DNA of 64,000 nucleotides from an uncultured Fimbriimonas sp. (lineage in GTDB: Bacteria; Armatimonadota; Fimbriimonadia; Fimbriimonadales; Fimbriimonadaceae): positions 1 through 64,000 of the forward strand of contig CAMFIS010000002.1 in NCBI GenBank assembly GCA_945952345.1, written 5' to 3'. How positions within the stretch are numbered: position 1 is the stretch's first letter; every line of letters begins with the position of its first letter. Position numbers and translations under genes: made by a program. Under the pieces are notes generated by a model that did not search any database, was not told where the DNA came from, and saw nothing but the letters and a program-made list of their open reading frames with translations. Positions 32,425-40,734 of the stretch are shown piece after piece.

Positions 32425-34464
32425 TTACATCCCTTGCACTGGGGCGCTGCGATCTAACTCCTTATTGAGGCCCTTGCGATCGAACGGACCGGACAACTTT
32501 CCGCCCTCTCGAATGTAGTAGCCGACCTTGTCACCACTGCCAGCAAGGTTGGCGGGAAAAATCATTTCGAGGGGCATGGTCCGGGCCAAGGCAGTGGCAT
32601 CGGCAACGCGGTTTGGACCGCTTACGATGATCGTGCGATTCCTAACCGCATCGAAAGCCGCGTCGTAATATCCTCCGGCCACCACTGATGCATCCGCCAT
32701 CGCCGAGTTCAGTCGCACCAGCATGCTCTGAACCAGACGTTGGTATTCAGACCGGTTGGCTTCAACCTCCGAGATGTTGCCGTATGCGAAGGCGAGCCGA
32801 ATTGCCAATGAATTCCACGATTCGCGACCTTTGTCAGCGAGGTCGGGCACGGCGGATGAGAATTCAAATCCGGTGGAAGGATCGGGCGGAGTGTTATTGA
32901 GGAGGCCCGTATCTGCATCACGGAACATCTTGATGCCCATTCTCAAGGCCCGTTCACCATCGCGTAGCGGATATATTTCGCCTGTCGCCGCGTAATCGGC
33001 CAAACCACAGTCAGCGATAGATAAGTAGGTTCCCAGCCAACCTCGACCCTGTTCGGGACTGCCGAAGGTCCGGAAGGCAAGATCTTTGGCGAGACATTGG
33101 TATGCCTGCGAGGCATAGGTTTTGGCGCGATTCAAGAATCGAATGTCGCCGGTGTACCGGTACAGGTCGAAGAGGCGGGCAGCGACGTAGCCCGTGGTGG
33201 ATGCTTGGTCGGCTTGAGAAAGCGCGGCCGGGTGGTTCAGCTTCTCTCGCAATTGGGCTCGCAGCTTGAGGAATCCAGGGTCATCGAGGGAGGCAAGATC
33301 CTTCAGTGCCACGAGACGTTGGTCCTTGCTAAGGTCGAATGTCAGGTAGCGGCGGAGCGCGACATCCATGTCGGGAGTGAGAAGTCCCTTCATGCGGGCG
33401 TCGGTCAAGCTGGATCGCGCGCTACGAAAGAGCAGGTCTTGGTCATTTAGCCGAGTGGCATAGACGCTGTCGTCTTGTGAGAACTCGGTCAGCACATCGG
33501 TGCCAGTGTCTTTTGCCAATGACATGAGTTGCGGATCATGGCTGAGGCATCCCAACTGGGCGAGAACCACTGCGCTCAGGGAGTTTTGACCCACCGTTTT
33601 GCTCGTGTCGATCAGGCTCTGGTCGAACTGAGTTCGAATTTCGCGGAAGAAGCCGCCATCGATGGGATCGTAGAGCGGTGAGCATCCCAGCGAGCGGCAA
33701 ATTTGGACGGCCACGTCTGAGTGCCCAGATTTGGCAAGGTAGCGGACGGCATTCGGACGAAATCGCGTGGTCACGCTGGCGAAGAGTCCTGGAGATTTGA
33801 ACTTGAATTCTTTCAGCAGGACATCGGTGAACTTGGAGAAAGACGGCAACGGGTCCGCAGCGGCGGTCACGATGAATCGAAGATCGTTCTCCTGCTGAGT
33901 TTGCAGCGTTGGATCTTTGTCGCCTTCCCCCAGCTTCTTCAGGCTGTCGATGAAGAAGGGCAGCACGGTCTCAGGTCCTGCGTACTGAAATGGGCTCTCC
34001 ACATCGAAGTGGTTGATCAATTCGCCGTCTTCGTTGGTCACAACCAAATCGACACCTGAGTCAACATATCGATTGAGACGGCGGAGCGGCAGCAGGACTT
34101 GCGCCCACTCGGGATGCTCGTCGAGGTCGATCTTTACCGCCACGAACGTGCGGTTGACAAAGCGGGCGACTTCGGGATCGCGGAAGGTATCGAGCTCGAG
34201 TTCCTTCGCGTAATAGTTCGAGGGATCGACGAGGAAGATAAGCATTCCGAGTTTGCGTCGCTTCGCCTCCGATTGACCCTCCGCCATCGTCCGCTTCCAA
34301 TCAATCTCGACAATTGGCGCAGGGACGGTGTCGTGCTTGGGGACCGTGACCAAATATTCAGTAGGCGAAGAGGGCAAGAGCGGCTCGTACAAAACGCGGA
34401 AGAAGCCAATGGCCGACAGGATGAGAACGCTCGCGCCCGTAACCACAAAACTCGGCTTCCTCAT
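32425..34464 (-). CDS. YyaL/DUF255-like protein: thioredoxin-like domain plus (alpha/alpha) toroid
   Basis: A 679-residue protein. One N-terminal membrane anchor (VTGASVLILSAIGFFRVLY) precedes a thioredoxin-like domain (about 60-190: IDWKRTMAEGQSEAKRRKLGMLIFLVD, DPEVARFVNRTFVAVKIDLDEHPEW). The rest is helical, with the pattern of the six-hairpin domain of YyaL-type proteins. The family usually has a CxxC-type motif after the first strand; here the segment is DPSNYYAKELEL, so the redox Cys pair is missing. Role unknown. Confidence 0.75.
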   Translation of the reverse strand: MRKPSFVVTGASVLILSAIGFFRVLYEPLLPSSPTEYLVTVPKHDTVPAPIVEIDWKRTMAEGQSEAKRRKLGMLIFLVDPSNYYAKELELDTFRDPEVARFVNRTFVAVKIDLDEHPEWAQVLLPLRRLNRYVDSGVDLVVTNEDGELINHFDVESPFQYAGPETVLPFFIDSLKKLGEGDKDPTLQTQQENDLRFIVTAAADPLPSFSKFTDVLLKEFKFKSPGLFASVTTRFRPNAVRYLAKSGHSDVAVQICRSLGCSPLYDPIDGGFFREIRTQFDQSLIDTSKTVGQNSLSAVVLAQLGCLSHDPQLMSLAKDTGTDVLTEFSQDDSVYATRLNDQDLLFRSARSSLTDARMKGLLTPDMDVALRRYLTFDLSKDQRLVALKDLASLDDPGFLKLRAQLREKLNHPAALSQADQASTTGYVAARLFDLYRYTGDIRFLNRAKTYASQAYQCLAKDLAFRTFGSPEQGRGWLGTYLSIADCGLADYAATGEIYPLRDGERALRMGIKMFRDADTGLLNNTPPDPSTGFEFSSAVPDLADKGRESWNSLAIRLAFAYGNISEVEANRSEYQRLVQSMLVRLNSAMADASVVAGGYYDAAFDAVRNRTIIVSGPNRVADATALARTMPLEMIFPANLAGSGDKVGYYIREGGKLSGPFDRKGLNKELDRSAPVQGM

Positions 34465-34489
34465 CTCTAATCGAATTATGGGCTTGTGC

Positions 34490-34495
34490 TAAACT
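34490..34495 (+). promoter_or_regulatory. Extended -10 box before gatC
   Basis: TGCTAAACT: TAAACT with TG one base upstream ends 8 bp before the gatC ATG, so the operon transcript should begin at or near the start codon. Confidence 0.55.
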
Positions 34496-34503
34496 CTTCT
34501 TCT

Positions 34504-34794
34504 ATGGCGATTTCGCTCGATGAAGTCCGGCACGTGGCAAAACTCGCCCGTCTGGACCTGGACGAGGCTGAAGTTATGTCCCTTCAGACCGAGCTCAATG
34601 CCCTGCTTGGGCATTTCGCCGACATCCAATCGTTGGAAACCAAGGACCTGGAGCCGATCCTCCATGCTTCCAATCTCACCAATGTTTGGTCCGAAGACGT
34701 GGTAGGCACCTCGCTGAAGAGGGAAAATGCCTTGAAGAATGCTCCGGTCAGCAAAGCCGGCCTCTTCCTGGTCCCTATGATCATCGAGGATTAA
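34504..34794 (+). CDS. gatC: Asp/Glu-tRNA amidotransferase subunit C
   Basis: A 96-residue subunit that holds GatA and GatB together in the enzyme that converts Glu-tRNA(Gln) or Asp-tRNA(Asn) to Gln/Asn-tRNA. The conserved VRHVAKLARLDLDEAE (about 7-22) and the C-terminal L-x-x-A-P block (LKNAPVSKAGLFLVPMIIED) are seen. The ATG at 34504 starts the conserved helix; the six extra codons upstream are unlikely because the -10 box lies there. gatA starts 3 bp after; gatB is not in the window. Confidence 0.95.
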   Translation: MAISLDEVRHVAKLARLDLDEAEVMSLQTELNALLGHFADIQSLETKDLEPILHASNLTNVWSEDVVGTSLKRENALKNAPVSKAGLFLVPMIIED

Positions 34795-34797
34795 CGG

Positions 34798-36249
34798 ATG
34801 ATCACCACGCTCACCGCGGCCGAAATCGCCGCCAAACTCCGATCCAAAGAAGTTTCCGCCCCCGAGGTGACGAAGGCGTTCCTCGACCGAATCTCTACCG
34901 AAGACGCCAAGTACGGCGCGTTCCTCGCCGTCGATTCCGAGCGAGCCATGGCGCAGGCCGAGGACGCTCAGAAGCGGATCGAGGATGGAACTGCCGAACC
35001 ATTGACGGGAGTTCCGGTTGCGCTCAAGGACAACATCTCGACCGAGGGAATCGAGACGACATGCGCCTCCAAGATTCTCAAGGGATACATTCCGCCTTAT
35101 GATGCCACCGTTACCGCCAAACTCAAGGCGGCAGGCGCGATTATCATTGGCAAAGCGAACCTCGACGAGTTCGCGATGGGTTCTTCGAACGAGAACTCGG
35201 CTTACAAACTTGCCCACAACCCATGGGATTTGAAGCGAACTCCGGGCGGATCGTCCGGCGGTTCGACGGTCGCCGTCACGGCTGAATTGGCGCCGTTGGC
35301 ATTGGGTTCGGACACCGGTGGGTCCATCCGTCTCCCCGCTTCGTTCTGTGGTGTGGTTGGGTTTAAGCCGACGTATGGCCGGTGCAGTCGCTACGGTTTG
35401 GTTGCTTTCGCATCGAGCCTCGACCAGATTGGTCCGCTCGCCCGCACGGTGGAAGACGCTGCGCTGTTGTCGAATGCTATCACCGGGCATTGCAACCTGG
35501 ACTCGACCTCACTTCCGCACGGTCCGATTTCACTCGACGGTCTCAAGGGCGGCTCTCTGAAAGGAATGCGATTGGCTTTCCCGGTGGAGATGTATGGCGA
35601 CGGCACCGATCCCGAAGTTCGCAAAGCAACCGAAAAGGCACTTGATGATCTAAGGAGCGAAGGTGCGATTATCGAGGAGATTTCGATTCCGACGATTCCG
35701 CTCGGCGTCACCACGTACTACATCATTGCTCCAGCGGAGGCGAGCTCGAACCTGGGTCGCTTCGACGGCGTCCGGTACGGACCGCGATCGCAAGGTCAAG
35801 GGCACATCGACGTCGTCGCCAAGACTCGCGCCGAGGGCTTTGGCCACGAGGTGAAGGCGCGAATCATGATCGGCACGTATGCCCTGAGCGCGGGATACTA
35901 CGACGCGTTCTACCTTCGAGCTCAGCAGGTGCGAGCGGCGATGACTCAGCAGTTTAATGAAGCGTTCGAGAAGTACGACTTCGTCATCTCGCCGACCGCG
36001 CCGGTTACCGCGTTTGAACTTGGCGCGCTCTCGCAAGATCCAATGCAGATGAAGCTACTGGATTACTGCACCATTCCGGCGAACATGGGTGGCTTCCCGG
36101 CCATCTCGATTCAGGCAGGATTTGCTCACGGTTTACCCGTTGGAATCCAGTTGATGGGTCCGCACATGGGCGACGAGCGAGTGCTTCAAGCCGCATTTGC
36201 CGCAGAAAGAGTGCTGGAAACACAACGAAAGCGACCTCCGATCTCGTAA
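34798..36249 (+). CDS. gatA: Asp/Glu-tRNA amidotransferase subunit A
   Basis: The glutaminase subunit, 483 residues. The amidase signature is complete: Lys in PVALKDNISTEG (about 80), GGSSGGSTVAV (about 153-163) with the catalytic Ser, and the cis-Ser in GSDTGGSIRLPA (about 176). It releases ammonia from glutamine and passes it to GatB. It sits between gatC and a membrane protein gene, with 3 and 10 bp of spacing. Presence of GatCAB implies that Gln- or Asn-tRNA is made indirectly. Confidence 0.97.
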   Translation: MITTLTAAEIAAKLRSKEVSAPEVTKAFLDRISTEDAKYGAFLAVDSERAMAQAEDAQKRIEDGTAEPLTGVPVALKDNISTEGIETTCASKILKGYIPPYDATVTAKLKAAGAIIIGKANLDEFAMGSSNENSAYKLAHNPWDLKRTPGGSSGGSTVAVTAELAPLALGSDTGGSIRLPASFCGVVGFKPTYGRCSRYGLVAFASSLDQIGPLARTVEDAALLSNAITGHCNLDSTSLPHGPISLDGLKGGSLKGMRLAFPVEMYGDGTDPEVRKATEKALDDLRSEGAIIEEISIPTIPLGVTTYYIIAPAEASSNLGRFDGVRYGPRSQGQGHIDVVAKTRAEGFGHEVKARIMIGTYALSAGYYDAFYLRAQQVRAAMTQQFNEAFEKYDFVISPTAPVTAFELGALSQDPMQMKLLDYCTIPANMGGFPAISIQAGFAHGLPVGIQLMGPHMGDERVLQAAFAAERVLETQRKRPPIS

Positions 36250-36259
36250 AGTTAAGCAG

Positions 36260-37105
36260 ATGATCTCGGAGGAGATTCGAAAAGCCGATCAGCGAATCCT
36301 TAGGCGCGAGATCTTACGATCGAATCGTGTCCTCGGCCAGTTCATCTACCTTCTGCTGATTTGGGGAATCACCGGTGGGACCCACAACCCGTTCCTGGGA
36401 TTAGTCTTGCTTCTGCTTGGGATCGGGACTCACTACGCGATGGCTGATGCCGCGGCCAAGCGCAAGCGGTTCATCAACCCCCGCTTCTCGAGCATGTGGA
36501 ATGGCTGTCGCGAACGATTCGAGAGTTTTGAAGACGGGATCAACAAGCTGAAGCGGGCCGAGATTGCGCAGTTTCAGGAGCTGCCAGACACGGTTCGCGA
36601 CCTCGCGATGACGATCTACAACGCTTTGCGGCGGGCGGATCTATTGTTCGAGGAGGTACTTCAGTCCGAAGGTGTCGACCGTATTCGACCCGGCGTACCG
36701 ATGTTCAAGCCGACCGACCCTCAGGCGCAAGAGTTGTACCGAATTGCGGAAAAGAATCTGGGCGAATATCGCGACCATTACAACGAACTGATGGCGGGGA
36801 TTCAACGAACCGAAGCTCAGGCGACCGTCTTCATGACCACGCTGGACAACCTACGGGTGAAGATGCTCGGCTATCGGCTCATTGGCAAGAATCCTTCGAT
36901 GAATTCGGAAGAGTTCCTCTCGGCTCTGGCTGAGGCAAGGGCGCAATTGAGCGCGATCGACCGGGCTCTCGATGAACTCGATCTCAGCCATTATCCGAAG
37001 ACGGTTGCCGTCATCCCCACTGAACAGGAATTGGTGGAAGAAGTGGCCGCCGTTCCCACAACGGTTCACGAACCGGAGATGATCGACATCGAGGAGAACC
37101 CTTGA
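36260..37105 (+). CDS. Membrane-anchored helical protein, unknown function
   Basis: A 281-residue protein I do not recognise. Two hydrophobic segments (VLGQFIYLLLIWGITGG and PFLGLVLLLLGIGTHYAMA, about 25-60) are followed by a long helical region with coiled-coil character (about 75-255). No known domain is evident; the topology is like small 2TM proteins that tether a helical bundle. It begins 10 bp after gatA and its stop overlaps ispE by 4 bp, so it is in the same operon. The frame is open upstream inside gatA, but ATG 36260 gives the natural start. Confidence 0.75.
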   Translation: MISEEIRKADQRILRREILRSNRVLGQFIYLLLIWGITGGTHNPFLGLVLLLLGIGTHYAMADAAAKRKRFINPRFSSMWNGCRERFESFEDGINKLKRAEIAQFQELPDTVRDLAMTIYNALRRADLLFEEVLQSEGVDRIRPGVPMFKPTDPQAQELYRIAEKNLGEYRDHYNELMAGIQRTEAQATVFMTTLDNLRVKMLGYRLIGKNPSMNSEEFLSALAEARAQLSAIDRALDELDLSHYPKTVAVIPTEQELVEEVAAVPTTVHEPEMIDIEENP

Positions 37106-37890
37106 GTTTGGTCATCCAATGTCCGGCGAAGCTCAATCTATTCCTGAGCGTTGGACCCAAAGATCATCGCGGTTACCATCCGTTGCGCACCATTTTTCAA
37201 GCGGTGAGCCTTTACGATGACCTGATTATCGAACGGGCTTCAGAATTGTCTTTTGAGTGCGACGATCCTTCCGTTCCCGAAGACAACACGGTGGTTCGGG
37301 CCGCGCGGCTGATGATGGAAGTCGCCGACTTCCCTCCAGTTCACGTGAAGCTTGTCAAGCGAATTCCCAGCGAAGCCGGCCTGGGTGGAGGCAGCAGTGA
37401 CGCAGCAGGAATCATCCGCTCGGCTCGACAGCTGATGGCGAATCCATTTCCCGAATACGAGCGCAAAGCGATCGCGAAATCGATCGGCGCGGACGTTCCT
37501 TTCTTTTTGCTTGGTGGCCGCGCGAAGGGTGAAGGCTACGGAGACAAGCTAACGAAGCTGGAATCACCGGATCCGGTCGAGTGGTATGTGATTGCTCAAC
37601 CAGCGGACCGATGCGGCACCAAAGAGGCTTACGACCGCCTCGATGCCGCGCCTTACGAGTGGCGAGATTTTCCTTCCTTGGATGAGTTGTATAACGACTT
37701 TGAACGCGTGGCGCCATGCGGTTCGCTGGAACTGATCGAACGGCTGCAGGTGCATGGCGCGAGAGATGCGGGTCTCACGGGTTCGGGGTCGGCGGTATTT
37801 GGTCGGTTTTCGGATAAGGCCAAGGCGGAGATGGCGGCGAAGAGGATGGAGTCAGAAGCTCCGTTTGTCGCCGTTGCGCATTCCTTGTAA
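37102..37890 (+). CDS. ispE: 4-diphosphocytidyl-2-C-methyl-D-erythritol kinase
   Basis: Phosphorylates the 2-hydroxyl of CDP-methylerythritol in the non-mevalonate isoprenoid pathway. GHMP-kinase motifs: CPAKLNLFLSVGPKDHRGYHPLRTIFQAV (N-terminal, about 7-35), the phosphate loop SEAGLGGGSSDAAG (about 90-103) and GLTGSGSAVFGRF (about 223). Length 262 is slightly short but complete. Start is TTG, overlapping the previous stop by 4 bp. Confidence 0.95.
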   Translation: MSLVIQCPAKLNLFLSVGPKDHRGYHPLRTIFQAVSLYDDLIIERASELSFECDDPSVPEDNTVVRAARLMMEVADFPPVHVKLVKRIPSEAGLGGGSSDAAGIIRSARQLMANPFPEYERKAIAKSIGADVPFFLLGGRAKGEGYGDKLTKLESPDPVEWYVIAQPADRCGTKEAYDRLDAAPYEWRDFPSLDELYNDFERVAPCGSLELIERLQVHGARDAGLTGSGSAVFGRFSDKAKAEMAAKRMESEAPFVAVAHSL

Positions 37891-37909
37891 GGTTTCGTCG
37901 GTACACAGG

Positions 37910-38091
37910 GGTTCCCCTCATCCGGTTCATGAGTTCGTTTCCCTCACCGATTCACCGGCTTCTCCATCCGGAGAAGCATCTTGTTCGTCGGCAATCAAAT
38001 TCAACTCGGCGGGAAACTCAGCAAACACATCTACTTAATGGACAATAAGCGGCGTGTGCCAAATTAGATGCTTCTCCGGATGAGGGGAACC
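37910..38091. repeat. Interrupted inverted repeat after ispE
   Basis: The 26 bp at 38066-38091 are matched in reverse complement by two separated parts on the left: GGTTCCCCTCATCCGG (37910-37925) and CCGGAGAAGCATCT (37968-37981), all bases identical. The left copy looks like the same 26 bp with 42 bp inserted at CATCCGG, which is duplicated at the insertion edges (37918-37925 and 37966-37971). No gene is seen in the region. Confidence 0.75.
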
Positions 38092-38120
38092 TAATAGGTA
38101 GCAACCAAACTTGGGCAAGC

Positions 38121-38786
38121 CTAGTTCGCTTTCGCGGACAAATAGTCATTCCAAACCGCTTCGATCTGGAATGGATGCCCAACCTCGACCACTTCGTCGT
38201 TCGGCAGGATCGCGTAGTAGGTATTGATCTTCACATGTTTGGCCAACTCGCCATACTTCGCGACTTCGGCGTCTGCCATATCCTGAATGTCTTTCGGAAC
38301 TTCGTCCCAAGCCTTGGCAAACTCGCCCGGTTTGGGTTCGGCGATCTGCTTCTTCTGGTTCAGGATAATCGACGGCGTCTTGTATTTGTTCGGCTCCATC
38401 AGAGCGTAGGCGACTCGGAGGCGGGTGGCCATGTTCCAGTTCGGGCAGCCATCCATCGGCAGCATCATGGTTTTGCACACAAAATCGGCATCCCGATTCG
38501 GCGTGCCGAAGAGAAGGTTTCGGGCTGCAAGTGGCGCCTCTGGAGTAAGGATTCCCACAATTTTGATCTTGGAAGTCGAGTTCCCGACCAGCCATCCATG
38601 CTGGGCAAGAAGACCCTTCCAAGTTTCAACCGAGATGCGTGGCAGGGCCGCGAGCCGTGCTTTGGCGGCCTGGGCGCGTTCCGCGTCACCGCCGTTCGGA
38701 GTAAAGCCGAAGACGCTCGCTGCGCAGAGACCTAAAACCAACAAGGCGGAACATCGCATGATGTTCAAGACGGTTTCGGGTATCAT
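38121..38786 (-). CDS. Secreted protein of unknown function
   Basis: A 221-residue exported protein. The start MIPETVLNIMRCSALLVLGLCAASVFG is a signal peptide; an ATG 27 bases in (38759) is an alternative. GAGG lies 4 bp before 38786, which favours the longer form. The body has no domain I know; DVPKDIQDMADAEVAKYGELAKHVKINTYYAIL is the clearest conserved-looking part, and two Cys (DFVCKTMMLPMDGC) could form a disulfide. Confidence 0.65.
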   Translation of the reverse strand: MIPETVLNIMRCSALLVLGLCAASVFGFTPNGGDAERAQAAKARLAALPRISVETWKGLLAQHGWLVGNSTSKIKIVGILTPEAPLAARNLLFGTPNRDADFVCKTMMLPMDGCPNWNMATRLRVAYALMEPNKYKTPSIILNQKKQIAEPKPGEFAKAWDEVPKDIQDMADAEVAKYGELAKHVKINTYYAILPNDEVVEVGHPFQIEAVWNDYLSAKAN

Positions 38787-38798
38787 TTAGCCTCGCGC

Positions 38799-38875
38799 GG
38801 CGGGTGTAGCTCAGGGGTTAGAGCGTCTGACTGTGGCTCAGAAGGCCGTGGGTTCGAGACCCATCATCCGCCCCA
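38799..38875 (+). tRNA. tRNA-His (anticodon GTG)
   Basis: G at -1 (38799) opposite C73, acceptor GCGGGTG with CATCCGC, D stem GCTC/GAGC, anticodon loop CT-GTG-GC, T loop GGTTCGAGACC, encoded CCA (38873-38875). The extra 5' G is the histidine identity element. Confidence 0.95.
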
Positions 38876-38955
38876 TTCCATTATTTTGCATAAGATGGAA
38901 TTATTGTTGAATCCAACATCTTTGACAAGATTGTCAAGGATGCACGCTTGTAGCT

Positions 38956-38985
38956 TTGCCCAGTCGTAACCCTGTGCTCTATACT
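38956..38985 (+). promoter_or_regulatory. Promoter of the di-haem peroxidase gene
   Basis: TTGCCC (38956-38961), 18 bp, TATACT (38980-38985); the ATG at 38992 follows 6 bp later, so the start site coincides with the start codon. Confidence 0.65.
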
Positions 38986-38991
38986 TTGCGT

Positions 38992-39990
38992 ATGACCACT
39001 CGGGTCATGGTGCGCTGGATACTCGTTCTTTCAAGCTTCGGAATCGGAGCGGCCGGCGTTTTGTCGGCCACTAATGACGCTGAATTCGCGCTCGGAACTC
39101 CAGGACCCGTTCCATTTCCGAAGGACAATCCGTACTCGGCGGCCAAAGCCAAGCTTGGCCACGATCTGTTCTTCGAAGGGCGCATGAGCAAGACGGGTAA
39201 GACGCCCTGCACATGGTGTCATGACCCGAACCGAGGCTATGGCGACGGACGAACAATCTCGATCGGCGACCCGCAAGTCGCTCTCAACCGCCACACTCCC
39301 AGCCTGTACAATGTCGGCTACGCCACCCACTTCTTCTGGGATGGTCGCAGCAACTCGCTCGAGGAGCAAGCGCTGTTCCCGATAAAGCATCCCAAAGAGA
39401 TGGCGATGAACCTCGACGAGCTTCCTGGGCGGCTCCAGAAAGCTGGCTACGAGCCGAAATTCGAGAAAGCGTTCGGTAGCAAGGAGATCACGACCGAGCG
39501 AATCGCGCAAGCGCTCGCCACCTTCGAGCGAACGATCACCGAGAACGACACGCCCTTTGACCGCTACACGAAAGGCGATAAGAGTGCGATGAGCGCCGAC
39601 GCCATCGCGGGACTCACATTGTTCAAAGGTAAGGCGGGTTGCGTGCGCTGCCACGGCGGTCCGAATTTCACCAACGCCATGACCACGACCGGAGTTCCGT
39701 ACGCCAACACCGGCGTCTATCAATCGCCAGTGCTCGACCCAGATTCAGGTCGAATGGAGATAGAAAAGACGAACAAGCTGATGGAAAATGCCTTCAAGAT
39801 TCCGTCGCTTCGAGGAGTGGGAAAGACATATCCATACATGCACAACGGAACACTGGAGTCGCTGGAGGAAGTCGTCGAGTTTTATAATCGCGGTGGCGAT
39901 AACGGCAAGTTGCCCAAGCTTAAGCTCAGCGAGCTAGAGAAGAAACAGTTGGTGGAATTTCTGCGGAACGGCATTACCAGCGACAACTGA
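38992..39990 (+). CDS. Di-haem cytochrome c peroxidase-like protein
   Basis: A 332-residue exported enzyme. The signal is MTTRVMVRWILVLSSFGIGAAGVLS. Two haem-binding motifs are present, CTWCH (about 78) and CVRCH (about 218), plus the family blocks FFEGRMSKTGKTPCTWCHDP and FFWDGRSNSLEEQAL. Such proteins reduce hydrogen peroxide or oxidise small substrates in the periplasm. An upstream ATG at 38956 gives 12 extra residues but lies before the promoter -10 box, so 38992 is chosen. Confidence 0.93.
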   Translation: MTTRVMVRWILVLSSFGIGAAGVLSATNDAEFALGTPGPVPFPKDNPYSAAKAKLGHDLFFEGRMSKTGKTPCTWCHDPNRGYGDGRTISIGDPQVALNRHTPSLYNVGYATHFFWDGRSNSLEEQALFPIKHPKEMAMNLDELPGRLQKAGYEPKFEKAFGSKEITTERIAQALATFERTITENDTPFDRYTKGDKSAMSADAIAGLTLFKGKAGCVRCHGGPNFTNAMTTTGVPYANTGVYQSPVLDPDSGRMEIEKTNKLMENAFKIPSLRGVGKTYPYMHNGTLESLEEVVEFYNRGGDNGKLPKLKLSELEKKQLVEFLRNGITSDN

Positions 39991-39997
39991 TTGGGCT

Positions 39998-40003
39998 TAT
40001 AAT
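39998..40003 (+). promoter_or_regulatory. Consensus TATAAT 6 bp before a start codon
   Basis: TATAAT with a possible -35 TTACCA (39974-39979) at 18 bp. The ATG at 40010 follows 6 bp after the box; the clearest leaderless case in the window. Confidence 0.7.
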
Positions 40004-40009
40004 CACGCC

Positions 40010-40222
40010 ATGCATCGAAAAGTTCTGGTTTCGGCGTTTTTACTCGCCGCCCTCACCCTACCCGCCCTTGGTCGTCATCAAGGCATGTACTATGCAACCC
40101 GGAGTGGGAAGACGTACCACAAGCGAGATTGCAAAGTGATCGCGGGCAAAACCGTCTATGAAGTGAGTTGGAGCGATATCACCAAACACAAAATGACGCC
40201 TTGCAAAAAGTGCAAGCCGTAA
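40010..40222 (+). CDS. Small secreted Cys/His protein, Ada-like metal-binding pattern
   Basis: A 70-residue exported protein. A signal peptide (MHRKVLVSAFLLAALTLPALG) leaves a 49-residue domain with the pattern Y-x-x-R-S-G-K-x-Y-H-x-x-x-C ... C-x-x-C (YYATRSGKTYHKRDCKV, then TPCKKCKP). This is the fold of the N-terminal zinc-binding part of Ada and of small 'Excalibur' or BB-type secreted proteins. Function unknown. The gene starts right after a TATAAT. Confidence 0.8.
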   Translation: MHRKVLVSAFLLAALTLPALGRHQGMYYATRSGKTYHKRDCKVIAGKTVYEVSWSDITKHKMTPCKKCKP

Positions 40223-40263
40223 GTTGAAGTCTTTCTATCGTAAGATACGTTAAGAGGTTTAAG

Positions 40264-40731
40264 ATGCTTGGTTCGGCAGACGATCTTATTGGCGCGACGC
40301 AGATGACGGCGGAAGAGGTCGCTTATGTGCACCAGCATTTGCTGTTAGAAATTCACCCTGACCCTCGTCCGCAATCGGTGGATCAATTCGCTCGGGGCCA
40401 CGCCCTCATGCCGATGTTGGTGGCTCGGAGCCTTAGCGATCAGCGGCCAAATGACCAGGCTCTCTCTTCGCTCATCGCAACCAACGAATTTCTCATCAAG
40501 AGCTTTGGTAAGAAGCGCATGTCTCGCGAGTTTGTCGAGGGCACGCTCGTGAAGTCCGACAAATTCTGGCGGCATAACGACCCGCTAGGCGTGTACCAGC
40601 CTGGGGACATGTTCTATGTGGACGACAACCATCCGCTTCGAAATTGGTTCCCAGTGTTGATTTTGGCGCCGACCGCATTTGTCGTCCTCTTGTTCCTCAT
40701 CGCGATTTCTCTCCGGTTCCTTATTCGCTGA
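40264..40731 (+). CDS. Hypothetical protein with C-terminal membrane anchor
   Basis: A 155-residue protein. The first 125 residues are soluble and helical (TAEEVAYVHQHLLLEIHPDPRPQSVDQFARGHAL) without a family I recognise; residues 130-152 (FPVLILAPTAFVVLLFLIAISL) are a membrane segment with Arg at the end, so it is tail-anchored. AAGAGG about 10 bp upstream is a possible Shine-Dalgarno site. The next gene starts 3 bp after the stop. Confidence 0.7.
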   Translation: MLGSADDLIGATQMTAEEVAYVHQHLLLEIHPDPRPQSVDQFARGHALMPMLVARSLSDQRPNDQALSSLIATNEFLIKSFGKKRMSREFVEGTLVKSDKFWRHNDPLGVYQPGDMFYVDDNHPLRNWFPVLILAPTAFVVLLFLIAISLRFLIR

Positions 40732-40734
40732 GAT

